64,000 nt of DNA, from contig NC_082700.1 of the NCBI RefSeq assembly GCF_949987515.2, positions 36,915,380 through 36,979,379 on the forward strand, written 5' to 3'. The position numbers and the translations under genes were made by a program. The notes under the pieces are model-generated. The model had not been told where the DNA came from and did not search any database. It saw only the letters and a program-made list of their open reading frames with translations. The DNA is from Delphinus delphis (lineage: Eukaryota > Chordata > Mammalia > Artiodactyla > Delphinidae). Positions 35,913 through 46,715 of the stretch are shown here, in pieces (the stretch's first letter is position 1; the number at the start of each line of letters is the position of its first letter).

Positions 35913-36117
35913 ACCAGAATCAGGTTAAGAAGTTGATTTGAGAACTAAGTTCCCATTTCTCCATTCTTTGGCCACTGAATAAAACTTGTGCTTTTCCAGT
36001 TTCAGCATCAGTTTCCTTATTGGCTGTGTGAATCAGATCGGTAAAAGAACCTCCTTGACTGAGATAAGGGGTCTTGGCTCGGGATGTGCGTGGGTCCAGG
36101 CTATTTATCTGGTAACA
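35496..36117 (+). mobile_element. LTR-like insertion in Tigger1
   Basis: Non-Tigger sequence splits the transposase. Candidate ends are TGTTGCTCC (35496) and GGTAACA (36117), giving short TGTT/AACA inverted termini. Near the 3' end, TTTGGCCACTGAATAAAACTTGTGC places an AATAAA signal as in gamma-type (ERV1) LTRs, followed by CCTCCTTGACTGAGATAAGG and GGTCTTGGCTCGGGATGTGC. The expected short target duplication is not convincing, so the ends may be off by several bases. A solo LTR of an ERV1-like family is the best reading; the family is not named. Confidence 0.6.
35881..35906. repeat. (TA)n microsatellite
   Basis: Thirteen or so TA units inside the LTR-like insertion, preceded by CATATACATATACA. 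Confidence 0.9.
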
Positions 36118-36337
36118 CAACTTTGACTAAAATGTTATTAAACAGCATTTCATGCTACAGAGAAATCATCTGTGAAAGGAAGAGTATATTGATGCAGTAA
36201 ACGTCATTGTTATCTTATTTTCAGAAATTACCACCCCAGCCTTCAGCAACCACCACTCTGATCAGTCAGCAGCCATCAACATGACAAGAGCCTCCAACAG
36301 CAAAAATATTTTGACTCGTTGAAGCCTTAGATGATAT

Positions 36338-37416
36338 TGTTAGGGAGGAAGAAATTTCCTCTACCTATCTAGGTTCTCTTGGCTGGTCTAAGAATTAAAT
36401 TGACATAAGACAGATTAAAATGAGACAATCAAACAAAACTTTAATAACATATATACATGGGAGAGACAAAGGAGAGCTAAGTAACTTGCCAAAATGGCCA
36501 AAACCCTCACCTTAAATACCATCCTTAGTTAAAGACAAAAGTGGATGTTGGGGTTAGTGGTTTGGGTCTTCAAAGTGGATGAAGGCAATTCATTTGGAGA
36601 TGGAAAAGCAAAAGTTTTATAAACAAATGTTTGTTGGGCCATGCAGAGACAAAGGGACACAGTGGACTCCGATCTCCAGGTCTTGCTGAATTTCCTCCAC
36701 CACACATAGCATGTAGTTTTTGTAGATGACTATGGTAATAGCTCTATTTAGGGAGCAGATCCTCTGTCTAAATTATTTAGGCTGCTAAGGGGGGAGGTAA
36801 AAAAATAAAATAAAATAAAACCAGTTCCTGAGTCTTTTGTTTCTTGAAAATAATCAACCTATATTAATCCCCATGTTGCAAGAAGCGGGATCCCTTCCAG
36901 ACCCTGAGAGCATGCTCTTATCTAACACTCAGAAATGAATTGTCTGAGGAGACACATGAGCTGAAACAGCAAGAAAATTTATTGGGAAGGGGTGCCTGAG
37001 TGGAGAGCAACAGGGTAAGGGAACCCAGGAGAACTCCTTTGCCATGTGGCTCACAGTTTTGGATTTTATGGTAATGGAGTTAGTTTCTGGGTTGTCTCTA
37101 GCCAATCATTCTGACTCAGGATCCTTCCTGGTGGAGCTCACATAACTCAGCCAAGATGGATTCTAGAGAGAAGGATTCTGGGAGGTTGGTAGGACATATG
37201 GACTGGCATCTCCTCTCTCCTTTTGACCTTTCACAAATTCTTCCTGTTGCTGGTAGCTTGTTAGTTCCACATTCTTTACCAGGATCTCCTGTTGTAAGAT
37301 AACTCATGCAAGTGTTTACTATCTTGCCTGGCCAAGGCAGGAGGTTTCCGTAGTGGTTCCCCTAACACTCACGCCAAGGAGAGATATTTTGAGGTGGCAA
37401 ATTTTGTTCCTTTGCA
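36338..37416 (-). mobile_element. Outer solo LTR, split by a second LTR
   Basis: Read on the minus strand it starts TGCAAAGGAACAAAATTTGC (complement at 37397-37416), continues through CACCTCAAAATATCTCTCC to 37368, is interrupted, resumes at 36873, and ends TTCTTCCTCCCTAACA at 36338. The TG...CA ends, a TATTAAAG signal near the 3' end and the AATTCTTAGACCAGCCAAGA segment are typical of ERV1-class LTRs. Removing the inner LTR leaves 585 bp. It sits between Tigger1 bases matching GATGAT and ATTGTTAGC; the 4-bp flanks ATAT and ATTG agree only partly. Confidence 0.8.
36874..37367 (-). mobile_element. Inner solo LTR nested in the outer LTR
   Basis: On the minus strand it begins TGTTAGGGGAACCACTACGG and ends TTCTTGCAACA, a 494-bp unit with TGTT...AACA termini. 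An AATAAA signal occurs as CCCAATAAATTTTCTTGCTG (complement near 36973-36992). The 4-bp flanks CCCA (36870-36873) and CTCA (37368-37371) differ by one base, consistent with the 4-bp duplications of gammaretrovirus-like elements. No internal viral sequence remains. Confidence 0.82.
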
Positions 37417-37653
37417 ATTGTTAGCATTTTTTAGAAATAAGGTATTGTTAAACTAAGGTACATTCATTGTTTTTTAGACATAATGCTGCTGCACACTTAG
37501 TAGACTACACTATAGTGTAAACATAACTTTTATAGACACTGGGAAATCAGAAACATTGTATGACTCACTTTATTGCATTGCTTACATTATTGTCGTGGTC
37601 TGGAACCAAACCCACAATATCTCTGAGGTGTGCCTGTAGATTCACTATTGCTA

Positions 37654-37655
<2 letters not shown>

Positions 37656-37686
<31 letters not shown>
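37656..37686. repeat. (CA)n microsatellite
   Basis: About 15 uninterrupted AC units just outside the right Tigger1 end, followed by an imperfect CA-rich stretch to about 37715. Confidence 0.95.
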
Positions 37687-37688
<2 letters not shown>

Positions 37689-37919
37689 TACACACACATA
37701 TGCATACAAACACATATATAAAACATTTATTCCTGCTATGCATTCAAAACTTAGGATGTTTACATTATATACTTTTACACAAAGATCAGAAACAGGACCA
37801 TCTTGTGAGTCATCAAGGATCTTGTTTCAAATTTATATGTTGATATGGAACCACAGACATTTCATAGGTCCTTGTGAACCAACATGTGGAGGGACATGGG
37901 GATTAGTAAGGTAAACGTG

Positions 37920-38390
37920 AAAAGGTTATGTCTTGAGAGGGGATCCCCAGAAGTCAAGCCTAAGATGAGAGTTTGTGAGAAAGTGATTTATTAAGGAAAT
38001 CCTTTCAGGGAACTAAAATGGAACTGAAAAAGCAGAAATGTGGGTGTAAGCCAACCAAGGGTGTGATCTCAGGCAGAATCCTCAAGGTAGTAGCAATATG
38101 TTGAGTGTAAGTTATACACTTACACTGCCTTGTGCCAAGGAATTTGGGTCTTTCTTAGTCCCACATCTGTTGGCCTTTGGTTGGTGGCCACCAAAAGAAG
38201 ATGCAAATTCCCAGGCACTTCTGGCTTTTGGGCCTTGTGGGCAAAGCAAGCTTTAGAAGCTGTAGGTGCTGGCTGTTGGAAGCAAAAGCACCCTGAAGCC
38301 TCATGATAGACAAACACATGGTAATAAAAAGGGCTGTGGGACCAAGACCATGCGGGTGACACACTTACATTGGCGGCTACACATAATAAA
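37920..38390. repeat. Possible degenerate LTR, antisense
   Basis: GATCCCCAGAAGTCAAGCC, AGTGATTTATTAAGGAAATCC and a GC-richer remainder to ATGCGGGTGACACAC resemble an LTR read from its 3' side. Two minus-strand frames inside (38120-38364) overlap and are not genes. Confidence 0.4.
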
Positions 38391-38979
38391 TATAAAGCTG
38401 TAGACTACCTAGATCTTTTAGGTCGGAAACAAACAATCTAGTATTCTAAGTTCAAAGTAAATTATTGATACAAGCAAATAGACAATCTAGGTCATCTAGA
38501 TCAGAAGATTAAGAGACAGAGAAAAAGAAGATTCAGAGAACCCCTACCTCCTCCCTATTCATCTCTGCCCATTACCCGGAGAGGAAGCAGTTTACCAGTG
38601 ATGCTTTACTTACTCAGCTCTTACATTAACTAGTATAGGGTCTGGTTGACTAGTGGTCACTGCTCTTAATGTCTGGGTTGGTAGTAACTGTTTTACACAC
38701 TGATGCTTTCCAACTCTCTCTCATGAGCCTATTCTACAGGTATTCTCAAATTCATAATATTTGAATCTGAACTCTGTCTCCTCACACAAAGAAATTTGCT
38801 CTCCCTAGGTCTCTGATGTCAGTGATTTGAACCATTAAACACTCAGTCATCCAAGTGGGAAATGGAAGTACCATCCCAAAAATTGTCCCAACGATGTATC
38901 TGCTGAATGTGGTCTCCCGTTATCCAGTCTTGCTTCCTATCAATTCTCCCCTTGACAGCAATAAAATTTTTCTTTTTCT
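38391..38979. other. Anonymous DNA
   Basis: CTAGATCTTTTAGGTCGG (38410-38427) and CTAGGTCATCTAGATC (38487-38502) are loosely related strings. Otherwise no named feature. Confidence 0.4.
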
Positions 38980-39525
38980 TTTCTTTTTATTAAGCATCTG
39001 ATATCACTCCTCTAATTAAAAATGTTCACTGGCTCCCTACTGATTCGACACTCTTTAATCCACCTCCTAAGATCCTGTAAAACTCCCACATCCCACTTTT
39101 TGGCATGTTTATCTTCCACTCTTATGTTGTAGCATACTGAACAATTTTCAATTTACTGATTTCATAAGCTTCTCTGATTCCTTTGATATTTTGAATATGC
39201 TATACCTTTATCTGGAAATAACTTATCTTCTGCCTTTCTTTCCTGTCCTTACTGACTAACTCCTCTATACCATCCAAATATTTAAATAACTCTTCCTCTG
39301 GGAACTTCTATCCATTAAGACCTGTTTACTTGTCTCTCCTATGACCTTTCTTACCTTACTCACACTTTTATTTTATATTCTATTTGACTCTGTACTTTCT
39401 GGTCTTCACAACCAAATTTAAAACACTTGAAGGCAGAGAAAGTGACTGATTCTTCACTGTCTCTGTACCTAATATAGTGTCTGACACATTAATAAATCAA
39501 TGAGTCTTTGAATTAATTTAAATTA
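38980..39525 (+). repeat. L2 LINE 3' end
   Basis: AAATGTTCACTGGCTCCCTACTGATT, ACCTCCTAAGATCCTGTAAA, AACTCTTCCTCTGGGAACTTCTATCC and a terminal GGCAGAGAAAGTGACTGATTCTTC...TGTACCTAATATAGTGTCTGACACATTAATAAATCAATGAG follow L2 order. Confidence 0.8.
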
Positions 39526-40140
39526 ATTAATACATACATAAAAACATTTTTTTCTAGTTTGACTTATTTTAAAATGTTAGTGTAGCATCCTTTTAAAACT
39601 TTTCTTTTCTTTTTTTTTTTTTCCTTCTTTGACTGTCATCAATGATAGTTCCTGGGGTAATCTAGTATCACAGAATAATCTTAAATTTAATTCTGTCATA
39701 TCAGCCTCTGCCTAGAGTAAAATAAATTATGGAAAAGATCATCAAAGTTCTTAATAGATGTGAGCACTTTTCCAGATAGTTCACAGCTTGACAGGCATTT
39801 GTCATAATCAACAGTAGACACTTTTGTGCTCATAATTACTTTAAAAACACACCAGATAATCTGATTGTCCAACAATGTGAGGAAATGCAAGTGACAACAA
39901 CAAAGTACTGGCATCAAGTTTTGGATGTTTATAAAGCTGCAAAAACAGTTGATGGATGAGCTTTTTTCATATGATTCCTCTATACATACAAATTCTCTCA
40001 ATGTCAAACAAAGATAAATTATATAAGCAGGGATAGGAAAGGGGATCACTCTTCTCCTCTTGCAGGAAAGCAATGGGCTATTAAGAGGTTTACTTCTTCA
40101 TAATTGTTCTTACTAACCTTTCCACTTCCCCTAGAACATC
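39526..40140. other. Anonymous DNA with a 125-codon minus-strand frame
   Basis: The minus-strand frame at 39696-40073 (MLSCKRRRVIPFPIPAYIIY at its start) is the longest not due to a repeat. At roughly 63-65% AT about one frame of this length is expected by chance in 64 kb of both strands, and its Cys/Ile/Leu/Ser-rich content looks like noise. Confidence 0.35.
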
Positions 40141-40156
40141 ACATACTTGCACGTGC

Positions 40157-40172
40157 ATGCACACACACGCAC

Positions 40173-40213
<41 letters not shown>
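40157..40213. repeat. (CA)n microsatellite
   Basis: CACACACGC variants followed by at least 20 pure CA units. Confidence 0.95.
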
Positions 40214-40214
<1 letters not shown>

Positions 40215-42548
40215 CTTCTCCTCTATATAACAGCATGCTGTCGTGGAAGACAGAATGACCCTGCAGCTAAAGATAATAAACTACTATAAACAATTCACAT
40301 AAAAGAAGAGAAATTTCTGAAATTCCTTTGCAATATAAATATATTTATATCATTCTTCTTTAGTTTAAGGGAAAAAAAGGCTGCAAGTAGTACTAGGTGA
40401 GCTCACGTCCTCAGCATTTCAGCATGAAATACTGCAGACTGTTTTCTTTTATTCATACTCCATTTCATGGAGACCTCAGAGAGTCCACAGATAAAACCCC
40501 TATGTCCCTGGAGTAGGAAACTTGGTGCCTGACCATCATAATTTGACAAGCCTCCTGCAACACAATGGAGCCCTAATCTCAATTACAATAGTTTAGCACA
40601 GATTCTAATCACTGATCCTTCTGAAAATCAGAAAAGCCCCGCATATACATTCACCACGTACATTCACACTGTCACATAGAACCCTCAAACCTATTGCCCG
40701 CAGAGGCCCTCATTTCTGTTTAAGAGATTAATTTCTTATCTTAGAATTTCAGATATTATCATAATCATTCAAGATCTAATCTCCTTCCCCCCACACCCCC
40801 TGCCCTAGCAAAGAGATTCCCCATGAGATTAGTTTCAGAGATCACAAGGGAATGTAGAATAGTTCATACATCAACTCTTTCCTCTTCTGATGTACAAGGA
40901 CCCAGTGCATACCCCTGGTTCAAGCAGGGTTACCTGTAGGACATATGACTTTCTTCCTAGTTGTTTCCTTCTCTCCTGTAGAGATGATGTCCCCTTTACA
41001 CATTTATGCTGCTCCATTTTTGCTACCATGATGAGCTCCAGAAAAAGGTATTCATTATACTGTCCTCTGTCAGCACACTTACTGTTTCCCAGGGATCCAA
41101 GGAAAGGGCAGAGACACTTCAATAGTCCTTCTCTTCACCTATCCCCAATAGGAGCACCCCAGCACAGACATGGTATCTTCTCCTTTTCCTTTATTAGGTA
41201 GGATGGAAGGGGCATATCAAATAAACAGAGAAGTTTTGACATAGACTTATATTACCAACACTAGAGATTAAATTTTAGAGAAATAAAAACATCTGTCCAT
41301 TCCAGAATGAATTAGATATTGGCTAGCATAAACCATTATTTTTTTCTTTTACTTACCTCTGAGAATACAATACTAATAGTTCAGATGTATTCAATTTGAT
41401 AGAAATGCAAATATAATATGGAATTTTATTCTCATTTTTTTCATGCTAAACTTAGAGAATTCTATGATGGAGTTCCCTTATTCTTTTCTTATTATTTATT
41501 AGCAAAGGGCCTATTTATAACTGTTCTCACACTGTTTTCTTGATAAAGATCAAAGTTTACCTAGTGAACCCAAACTCAATTACTGAATTTCCTGATATTC
41601 TAACTTATTCAGGAATTTGGTTTGTCTTAGAATTAAAAGTACCAGAATGCATAAAAATACACTAGCCAGAAATTAGTTTGCCAGAATTAGTTTGAGGTAT
41701 GCTCTAGGAGAGAGAACAGAGAGTTCTGAAATCCATATAGACAAATGAAGTAAAAACTCTCTCTAGAGCTCATATTTTATTTAACTGGTAGTACTTCAGC
41801 AGGAAAAGAAATGGTGCTGTAAGTTACTTTCTATCAATAAAAAATAAATATTTTATTTTGACAGTGCTGCATGACATATAAATGTAAAAAATCACCTTTA
41901 TTCTTATTATATTTAGGTCAAAGTTTCTGACTTTTTAAGAAGATCTTGAAATACATTTATTTCAGAAAGCATACAATCTCTGATACTAGATAACATTTCA
42001 CATTTCATGTGTTCTTTTAATTCTTATGATTATTAAATCACACACAAATTTCAAAACAAAATCGAAAGATACAGCCATCAACCACCTTTATTGAGGGTTG
42101 AAAAAAGTAAATGGCTGTACCACCAAAAATAGATAGAAGCACTCATAAGCACAGGAAAAATTATATTTTATATTTGTATAAATGTTATTAAAAGTTTCCA
42201 AATGAATTTCATTTTAACTCCAAAAATAGTTGAACGAAAGGTAAACGTGTGTGATATTTTGTTTTTTAATTATTCTATAACATAAAAATTGGCTGTCTGG
42301 TGTGATTAGTCTATTTACTAATGGTCACAATATTCACAGTTAACTAAGTTTAGATCCTAATTCAGGTCCTTAGATGTCTAGTTTACAGTATTTTCAGTTC
42401 TCCAGTGGGAAAATGTCCTGGTCTTAAAGAATTCTTTGGGACACTTGTTAAAAAATACAGATCCTGAAGCTTCTTCCCTTGAGATATTAATTCAATAGTC
42501 TGAAAGAACACACTTAGGTGTTTTCCTCACTATCTTATAAAATTAATC
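40214..42548. other. Anonymous DNA
   Basis: About 2.3 kb without a named repeat. A direct duplication of GCCAGAATTAGTTTG-like sequence lies at about 41665-41695. Frames at 40871-41201 overlap on opposite strands and are unsupported. Confidence 0.45.
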
Positions 42549-42562
42549 TAAAATATAGAACA

Positions 42563-42785
42563 CCGGGCTTCCCTGGTGACACAGTGGTTGAGAGTCCACC
42601 TGCTGATGCAAGGGACACGGGTTCGTGCCCCGGTCCAGGAAGATCCCCCATGTTGTGGAGCAACTGGGCCCATGAGCCATGGCCGCTGAGCCTGTGCATC
42701 CGGAGCCTGTGCTCCACAATGGGAGTGGCCGCAACAGTGAGAGGCCCGCGTACCGCAATAAAAATAAATAAATAAATAAATAAAA
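42563..42785 (+). mobile_element. CHR SINE with perfect target duplication
   Basis: Sense copy starting GGGCTTCCCTGGTGACACAG (42565-42584), with a pol III B box GGTTCGTGCC (42620-42629), GGCCGCTGAGCCTGTGCATC, and ending GCCCGCGTACCGCAATAAAA with an (AAAT)n tail. A 14-bp identical duplication TAAAATATAGAACA flanks it (42549-42562 and 42786-42799), so insertion is comparatively recent. CHR SINEs derive from a tRNA and are moved by LINE machinery. They are known from cetaceans, hippos and ruminants, and this subtype looks cetacean. Confidence 0.97.
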
Positions 42786-42822
42786 TAAAATATAGAACAA
42801 CTTTCATATTTTCTATTTATGT

Positions 42823-42854
42823 TCATATTAAGCTAAGTAGTCATATTAAGCTAA
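42823..42854. repeat. 14-bp direct duplication
   Basis: TCATATTAAGCTAA occurs at 42823-42836 and 42841-42854, with an 18-bp period. Confidence 0.85.
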
Positions 42855-44010
42855 AAAGGTAACACCCTTTGTTGGACACTAAGGTTGTCAAAGAGAAACT
42901 GAGCCAATGAAGCAGAAGGATGAGGGAATGCTGAGGAACGCACCCCACCAAAATCCAGATGCTCTCATGCGTAGATCTATTCAAATTCAATTTTTCAAAC
43001 AAGGACAAGGAGACTAATCCACAAAGGAAACAACTGGAAGCATGTGTTTTTAGTTTTTCAATACAGAAATCACATTGGGACTTTTTCTTAACAAATAATA
43101 TAGGAACTTTTTCTTAACAAAACTGAAAGCAACATCTTATGTAAAGTGCAAAACAGTAATTTTAGAATAAAATAAATTAAATATGCCAGTATGAATTACA
43201 AACACATTAAATAATTTATACAAAGTACAGTTAGATAAGGCAAATCTCTGGCAAAGAATGCCATTAAAACTAACAACAAAGATGTTATGAAATAATTGTA
43301 ATTCTGCATAAAATAAAGGTAGAATGAAATGATACATATTTCATACCATAAACTGATTGTCTTTAGGAATAGCCTTGCTTTCCTTGGCTACTATACAATT
43401 GACGTCAGGCCTAGTATGGCTTGTTTCATTTTCATCTGGTGTGAGTGGAAGATTTATCAAGGTCAAAAGAAGAATCTATGACAGTACTGACCAGTGGTTC
43501 ATCCAAATGACAACTAGAGATTTACCAATTCTCTTAATCATTTGAGATGTTTTTCCTGATGCCTTTAAAATTGCACAGCAAATAAAAAGTGAAATCTAAG
43601 AATAGCAAATACTACAAACCTAAGTAAAAATAAATTAACACTTGTATTTCTATCAGGGTTTAAATTGACACTTTCCTAAGTATGTTTGATATGGTTTTTT
43701 GTTTTGTTTTGTTTTGTTTTTTTTGCTTTCCAACAAGAAGCATATGAAAATTGAAACGGTTTTCTCTTGATTTTCTTTCAAGTTAAAGATCATCTTGCTG
43801 ATGAAAACAGACTGGGAAGTACTAAAAATTAATAACAAAATAAAGTAAAAATTTGCTACTTGAGTTACCCAGGATTAGGATGTAACATAATTATCACCCA
43901 GAGATACTGCTCTACTGTAAGGAAAACTATAGGCATAATATGGAATAAGCAAGTCTCAGGTGCTTTGTTCATTTCAATATACGATTTACACTTTCTATAA
44001 GAATAAGGTG
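42855..44010. other. Anonymous DNA
   Basis: Contains a 16-bp duplication ACTTTTTCTTAACAAA at 43080-43095 and 43106-43121, and a TTTTG repeat at about 43694-43717. No gene. Confidence 0.45.
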
Positions 44011-45762
44011 CGGGCTTCCAGGAAGATGACGGAAGAGTAAGACGCGGAGATCACCTTCCTCCCCACAGATACACCAGAAATACATCTACACGTGGAACAA
44101 CTCCTACACAACAACCACTGAACACTGGCAGAAGACCTCAGTCCTCGCAAAAGGCAAGAAAACCCCACATACCTGGGTAGGGCGAAAAAAAAAAAAGGAA
44201 TAAACAGAGACACAAGAATAGGGACGGGATCTGCACCAGTGGGAGGGAGCTGTGAAGGAGGAACGGTTTCCAGACACTAGGAAGCCCCTTCGTGGGCGGA
44301 GATTGCAGGTGGTGGAGGGGGAAAGCTTCGGAGCTGCGGATGAGAGCACAGCAACAGGGGTGCGGAGGGCAAAGCAGAGAGATTCCCACACAGAGGACCG
44401 GTGCCGACCAGCACTCACCAGTCCGAGAGACTTGTCTGCTCCACCACTGGGGTGGGCGGGGGTGGGAGCTGAGTCTCGGGCATCCATCGGAGGCAGGAAG
44501 AGGACTGGGGTTGGCAGCGTGAACACAGTCCAAAGGGGGCTAGTACGCCATGGCTGGCCGGGAGGGGGTCCAGGGAAAAGTCTGGGCCTGCTGAAGAGGC
44601 AAGAGACGTTTTCTTCCCTCTTTGTTTCCTGGTGTGCGAGGAGAAGGGATTAAGAATGCTGCTTAAAGGAGCTCCAGAGACGGGCGTGAGCCGCGGCTAA
44701 AAGCGCGGACCTCAGAGACAGGCATGAGATGCTAAGACTGCTGCTGCCGCCACCAAGGGGTCTGTGTGCGAGCACAGGTCACTATCCACACCCCCCTTCC
44801 TGAGACCCTGTGCAGCCCGCCACTGCCAGGGTCCAGGGATCCAGGGACAACTTCCCCAGGAGAACGCACAGCATGCCTCAGGCTGGTGCAACATAATGCC
44901 AGCCTCTGCCACCGCAGGCTTGCCACGCGCTCTGTGCCCCACCCTGCCCCTGGCCTGAGTGAGCCAGGGCCACCGAATCAGCTGCTTCTTTAACCCCATC
45001 CAGTCTGAGCGAAGAACAGACGACTTCCAGCGACCTACACGCAGAGGCGGGGCCAAATCAAAAGCTGAGCCCCTGGGAGCTGTGAGAACAAAGAAGAGAA
45101 AGGGAAATCTCTCCCAGCAGCCTCAGAAGCAGTGGATTAAAGCTCCACAATGAATTTGATGTACCCTGCCTCTGTTGAATACATGAATAGACAACAAATC
45201 ATCACAAATTAAGGAGGTGAACTTTGAGAGAAAGATTTATGATCTTTTCCCCTTTTCCTTTTTGTCCATGTGGATGAAAGGCTCTTGGTGCTGCATCCAG
45301 GAGTCAGTGCTGTGCCTCTGAGGTGGGAGAGCCAACTTCAGGACACTGGTCCACAAGAGACCTCCCAGCTCCACATAATATCAAATGGCAGAAATCTCCC
45401 AAAGATCTCCATCTCAACACCAGCACCAGCTTCACTCAATGACCAGCAAGCTACAGTGCAGAACATCCTATGCCAACTAACTAGCAAGACAGGAACACAA
45501 CACCACCCATTAGCAGAGAGGCTGCCTGAAATCATAATAAGTCCACAGACACCCCAAAACACACCACCAGAAATGGACCTGCCCACCAGAAAGACAAGAT
45601 CCAGCCTCATCCACCAGAGCACAGGCACTAGTCCCCTCCACCAGGAAGCCTACACAACCCACTGAAACAAATTTAGCCACTGGGGACAGACACCAAAAAC
45701 AATGGGAACTACAAACCTGCAGCCTGCAAAAAGGAGACCCCAAACACAGTAAGATAAGCAAA
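44011..45762 (+). promoter_or_regulatory. LINE-1 5'UTR / internal promoter region
   Basis: The GC-richest and most CpG-containing stretch in the window (for example GAGACGGGCGTGAGCCGCGG near 44675-44695). In LINE-1s this region holds the internal RNA polymerase II promoter, and it is normally methylated. It contains long open frames on both strands: sense 44252-44653 (133 codons) and 45270-45665 (131 codons), antisense 44104-44526 (140) and 44138-44533 (131). They are probably by-products of low stop density in GC-rich DNA, but position and strand make them worth testing against other copies. Confidence 0.85.
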
Positions 45763-46657
45763 ATGAGAAGAGAGAAAAACACACAGAAGATGAAACAGCA
45801 AGATAAAAACCCACCAGACCTAACAAATGAAGAGGAAATAGGCAGTCTACCTGAAAAATAATTCAGAATAATGACAGTAAAGATGATCTAAAATCTTGGA
45901 AATAGAATAGACAAAATGCAAGAAACACTTAACAAGGACCTAGAAGAACTAAAGATGAAACAAACAATGATGAACAATACAACAAATGAAATGAAAAGTA
46001 CTCTAGATGGGATCAATAGCAGAATAACTGAGGCAGAAGAACAGATAAGTGACCTGTTAGATAAAATAGTGGAAATAACTACTGCAGAGCAGAATAAAGA
46101 AAAAAAGAATGAAAAGAACTAAGGACAGTCTCAGAGACCTCTGGGAAAATATTAAATGCACCAACATTCGAATTATAGGGGTTCCAGAAGAAGAAGAGAA
46201 AAAGAAAGTGATTGAGAAAATATTTGAAGAGATTATAGTTGAAAACTTCCCTAATATGGGAAAGGAAATAGTTAATCAAGTCCAGGAAGCACAGTGAGTC
46301 CCATACAGGATAAATCCAAGGAGAAAGATGCCAAGACACATATTAATCAAACTGTCAAAAATTAAATACAAAGAAAACATATTAAATGCAACAAGGGAAA
46401 AACAACAAATAACACACAAGGGAATCCCCATAAGGTTAACAGCTGATCTTTCAGCAGAAACTCTGCAAGCCAGGAGGGACTGGCAGGACATATTTAAAGT
46501 GATGAAGGAGAAAAACCTGCAACCAAGATTACTCTACACAGCAAGGATCTCATTCAGATTTGATGGAGAAATTAAAACCTTTACAGACAAGCTAAGGATG
46601 AGAGAGTTCAGCACCACCAAACCAACTCTACAACAACTGCTAAAGGAACTTTTCTAG
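45763..46657 (+). pseudogene. LINE-1 ORF1 pseudogene
   Basis: ORF1p is a trimeric RNA-binding chaperone that coats LINE-1 RNA. The start MRREKNTQKMKQQDKNPPDL at 45763 is followed by stops at 45859-45861 and 45889-45891. The coiled-coil region is open at 45916-46122 (DLEELKMKQTMMNNTTNEMK, then ITEAEEQISDLLDKI). An extra A in the run near 46099-46107 shifts frame. The RNA-recognition region reopens at 46109 (IRIIGVPEEEEKKKVIEKIF) until TGA at 46295-46297, and the C-terminal domain at 46328-46657 (ILIKLSKIKYKENILNATRE, DLSAETLQARRDW, LLYTARISFRFDGEIKTF) runs to the natural TAG. Four lesions rule out function. Confidence 0.95.
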
Positions 46658-46715
46658 GCAACAAACACAAGAGAAGGAAAAGACCTACAATAACAAATCC
46701 AAAACAACTAAGAAA

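Larger units (their letters stand above)
33969..36310 (+). pseudogene. Tigger1 transposase pseudogene
   Basis: Remains of the pogo-type transposase, which binds the terminal repeats and cuts and joins the transposon DNA. The N-terminal CENP-B-like helix-turn-helix is seen from KSHRSLNLSQKL (stop TAA at 34024-34026) into the open piece 34027-34356 ([27 protein letters not shown]). Open pieces at 34375-34626, 34766-35020 and 35245-35556 carry the DDE/D domain. The three catalytic Asp are all visible: [10 protein letters not shown] (Asp at 34528-34530), SDNVPGH (34871-34873) and MDKGVI (34967-34969). Stops at 34354-34356, 34624-34626 and 35018-35020, frameshifts, and an LTR-like insertion after about 35490 disable it. 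The tail resumes at 36224-36300 (PQPSATTTLISQQPST). CENP-B and the JRK/TIGD genes are domesticated relatives, but nothing suggests domestication here. Confidence 0.9.
33504..37636 (+). mobile_element. Tigger1 DNA transposon, interrupted
   Basis: Left terminus CAGGAATATCTCCTTCCACT at 33504, right terminus CTGAGGTGTGCCTG ending at 37636: the inverted ends of Tigger1. TA target duplications sit at 33502-33503 and 37637-37638. The 5' region TTTTACAAATTGAAGGTTTATGGCAACCCTG, the transposase frame, and the 3' region ATTGTTAGCATTTTTTAG...TTTTTTAGACATAATGCTGCTGCACACTTAGTAGACTAC are all recognisable. Tigger sequence occupies 33504-35490, 36118-36337 and 37417-37636; the remainder is later insertions. 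Tigger1 belongs to the pogo branch of Tc1/mariner, and its mammalian copies are extinct. Confidence 0.95.

Noticed and set aside
39696..40073. 125-codon minus-strand frame
   Set aside because: Longest non-repeat frame, but about one such frame is expected by chance at this AT content; composition is Cys/Leu/Ile/Ser-rich and there is no promoter, splice or family signal.
7776..40213. Regularly spaced short repeats as a possible CRISPR-like array
   Set aside because: All repeats are dinucleotide microsatellites or unique small duplications; no repeat-spacer periodicity, and the sequence is clearly mammalian.
42620..42629. Functional tRNA gene from the B-box-like GGTTCGTGCC
   Set aside because: It is the tRNA-derived head of a SINE; cloverleaf arms are not intact.
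42518..42826. Four overlapping 85-92 codon frames
   Set aside because: All are CHR SINE translated in different frames.
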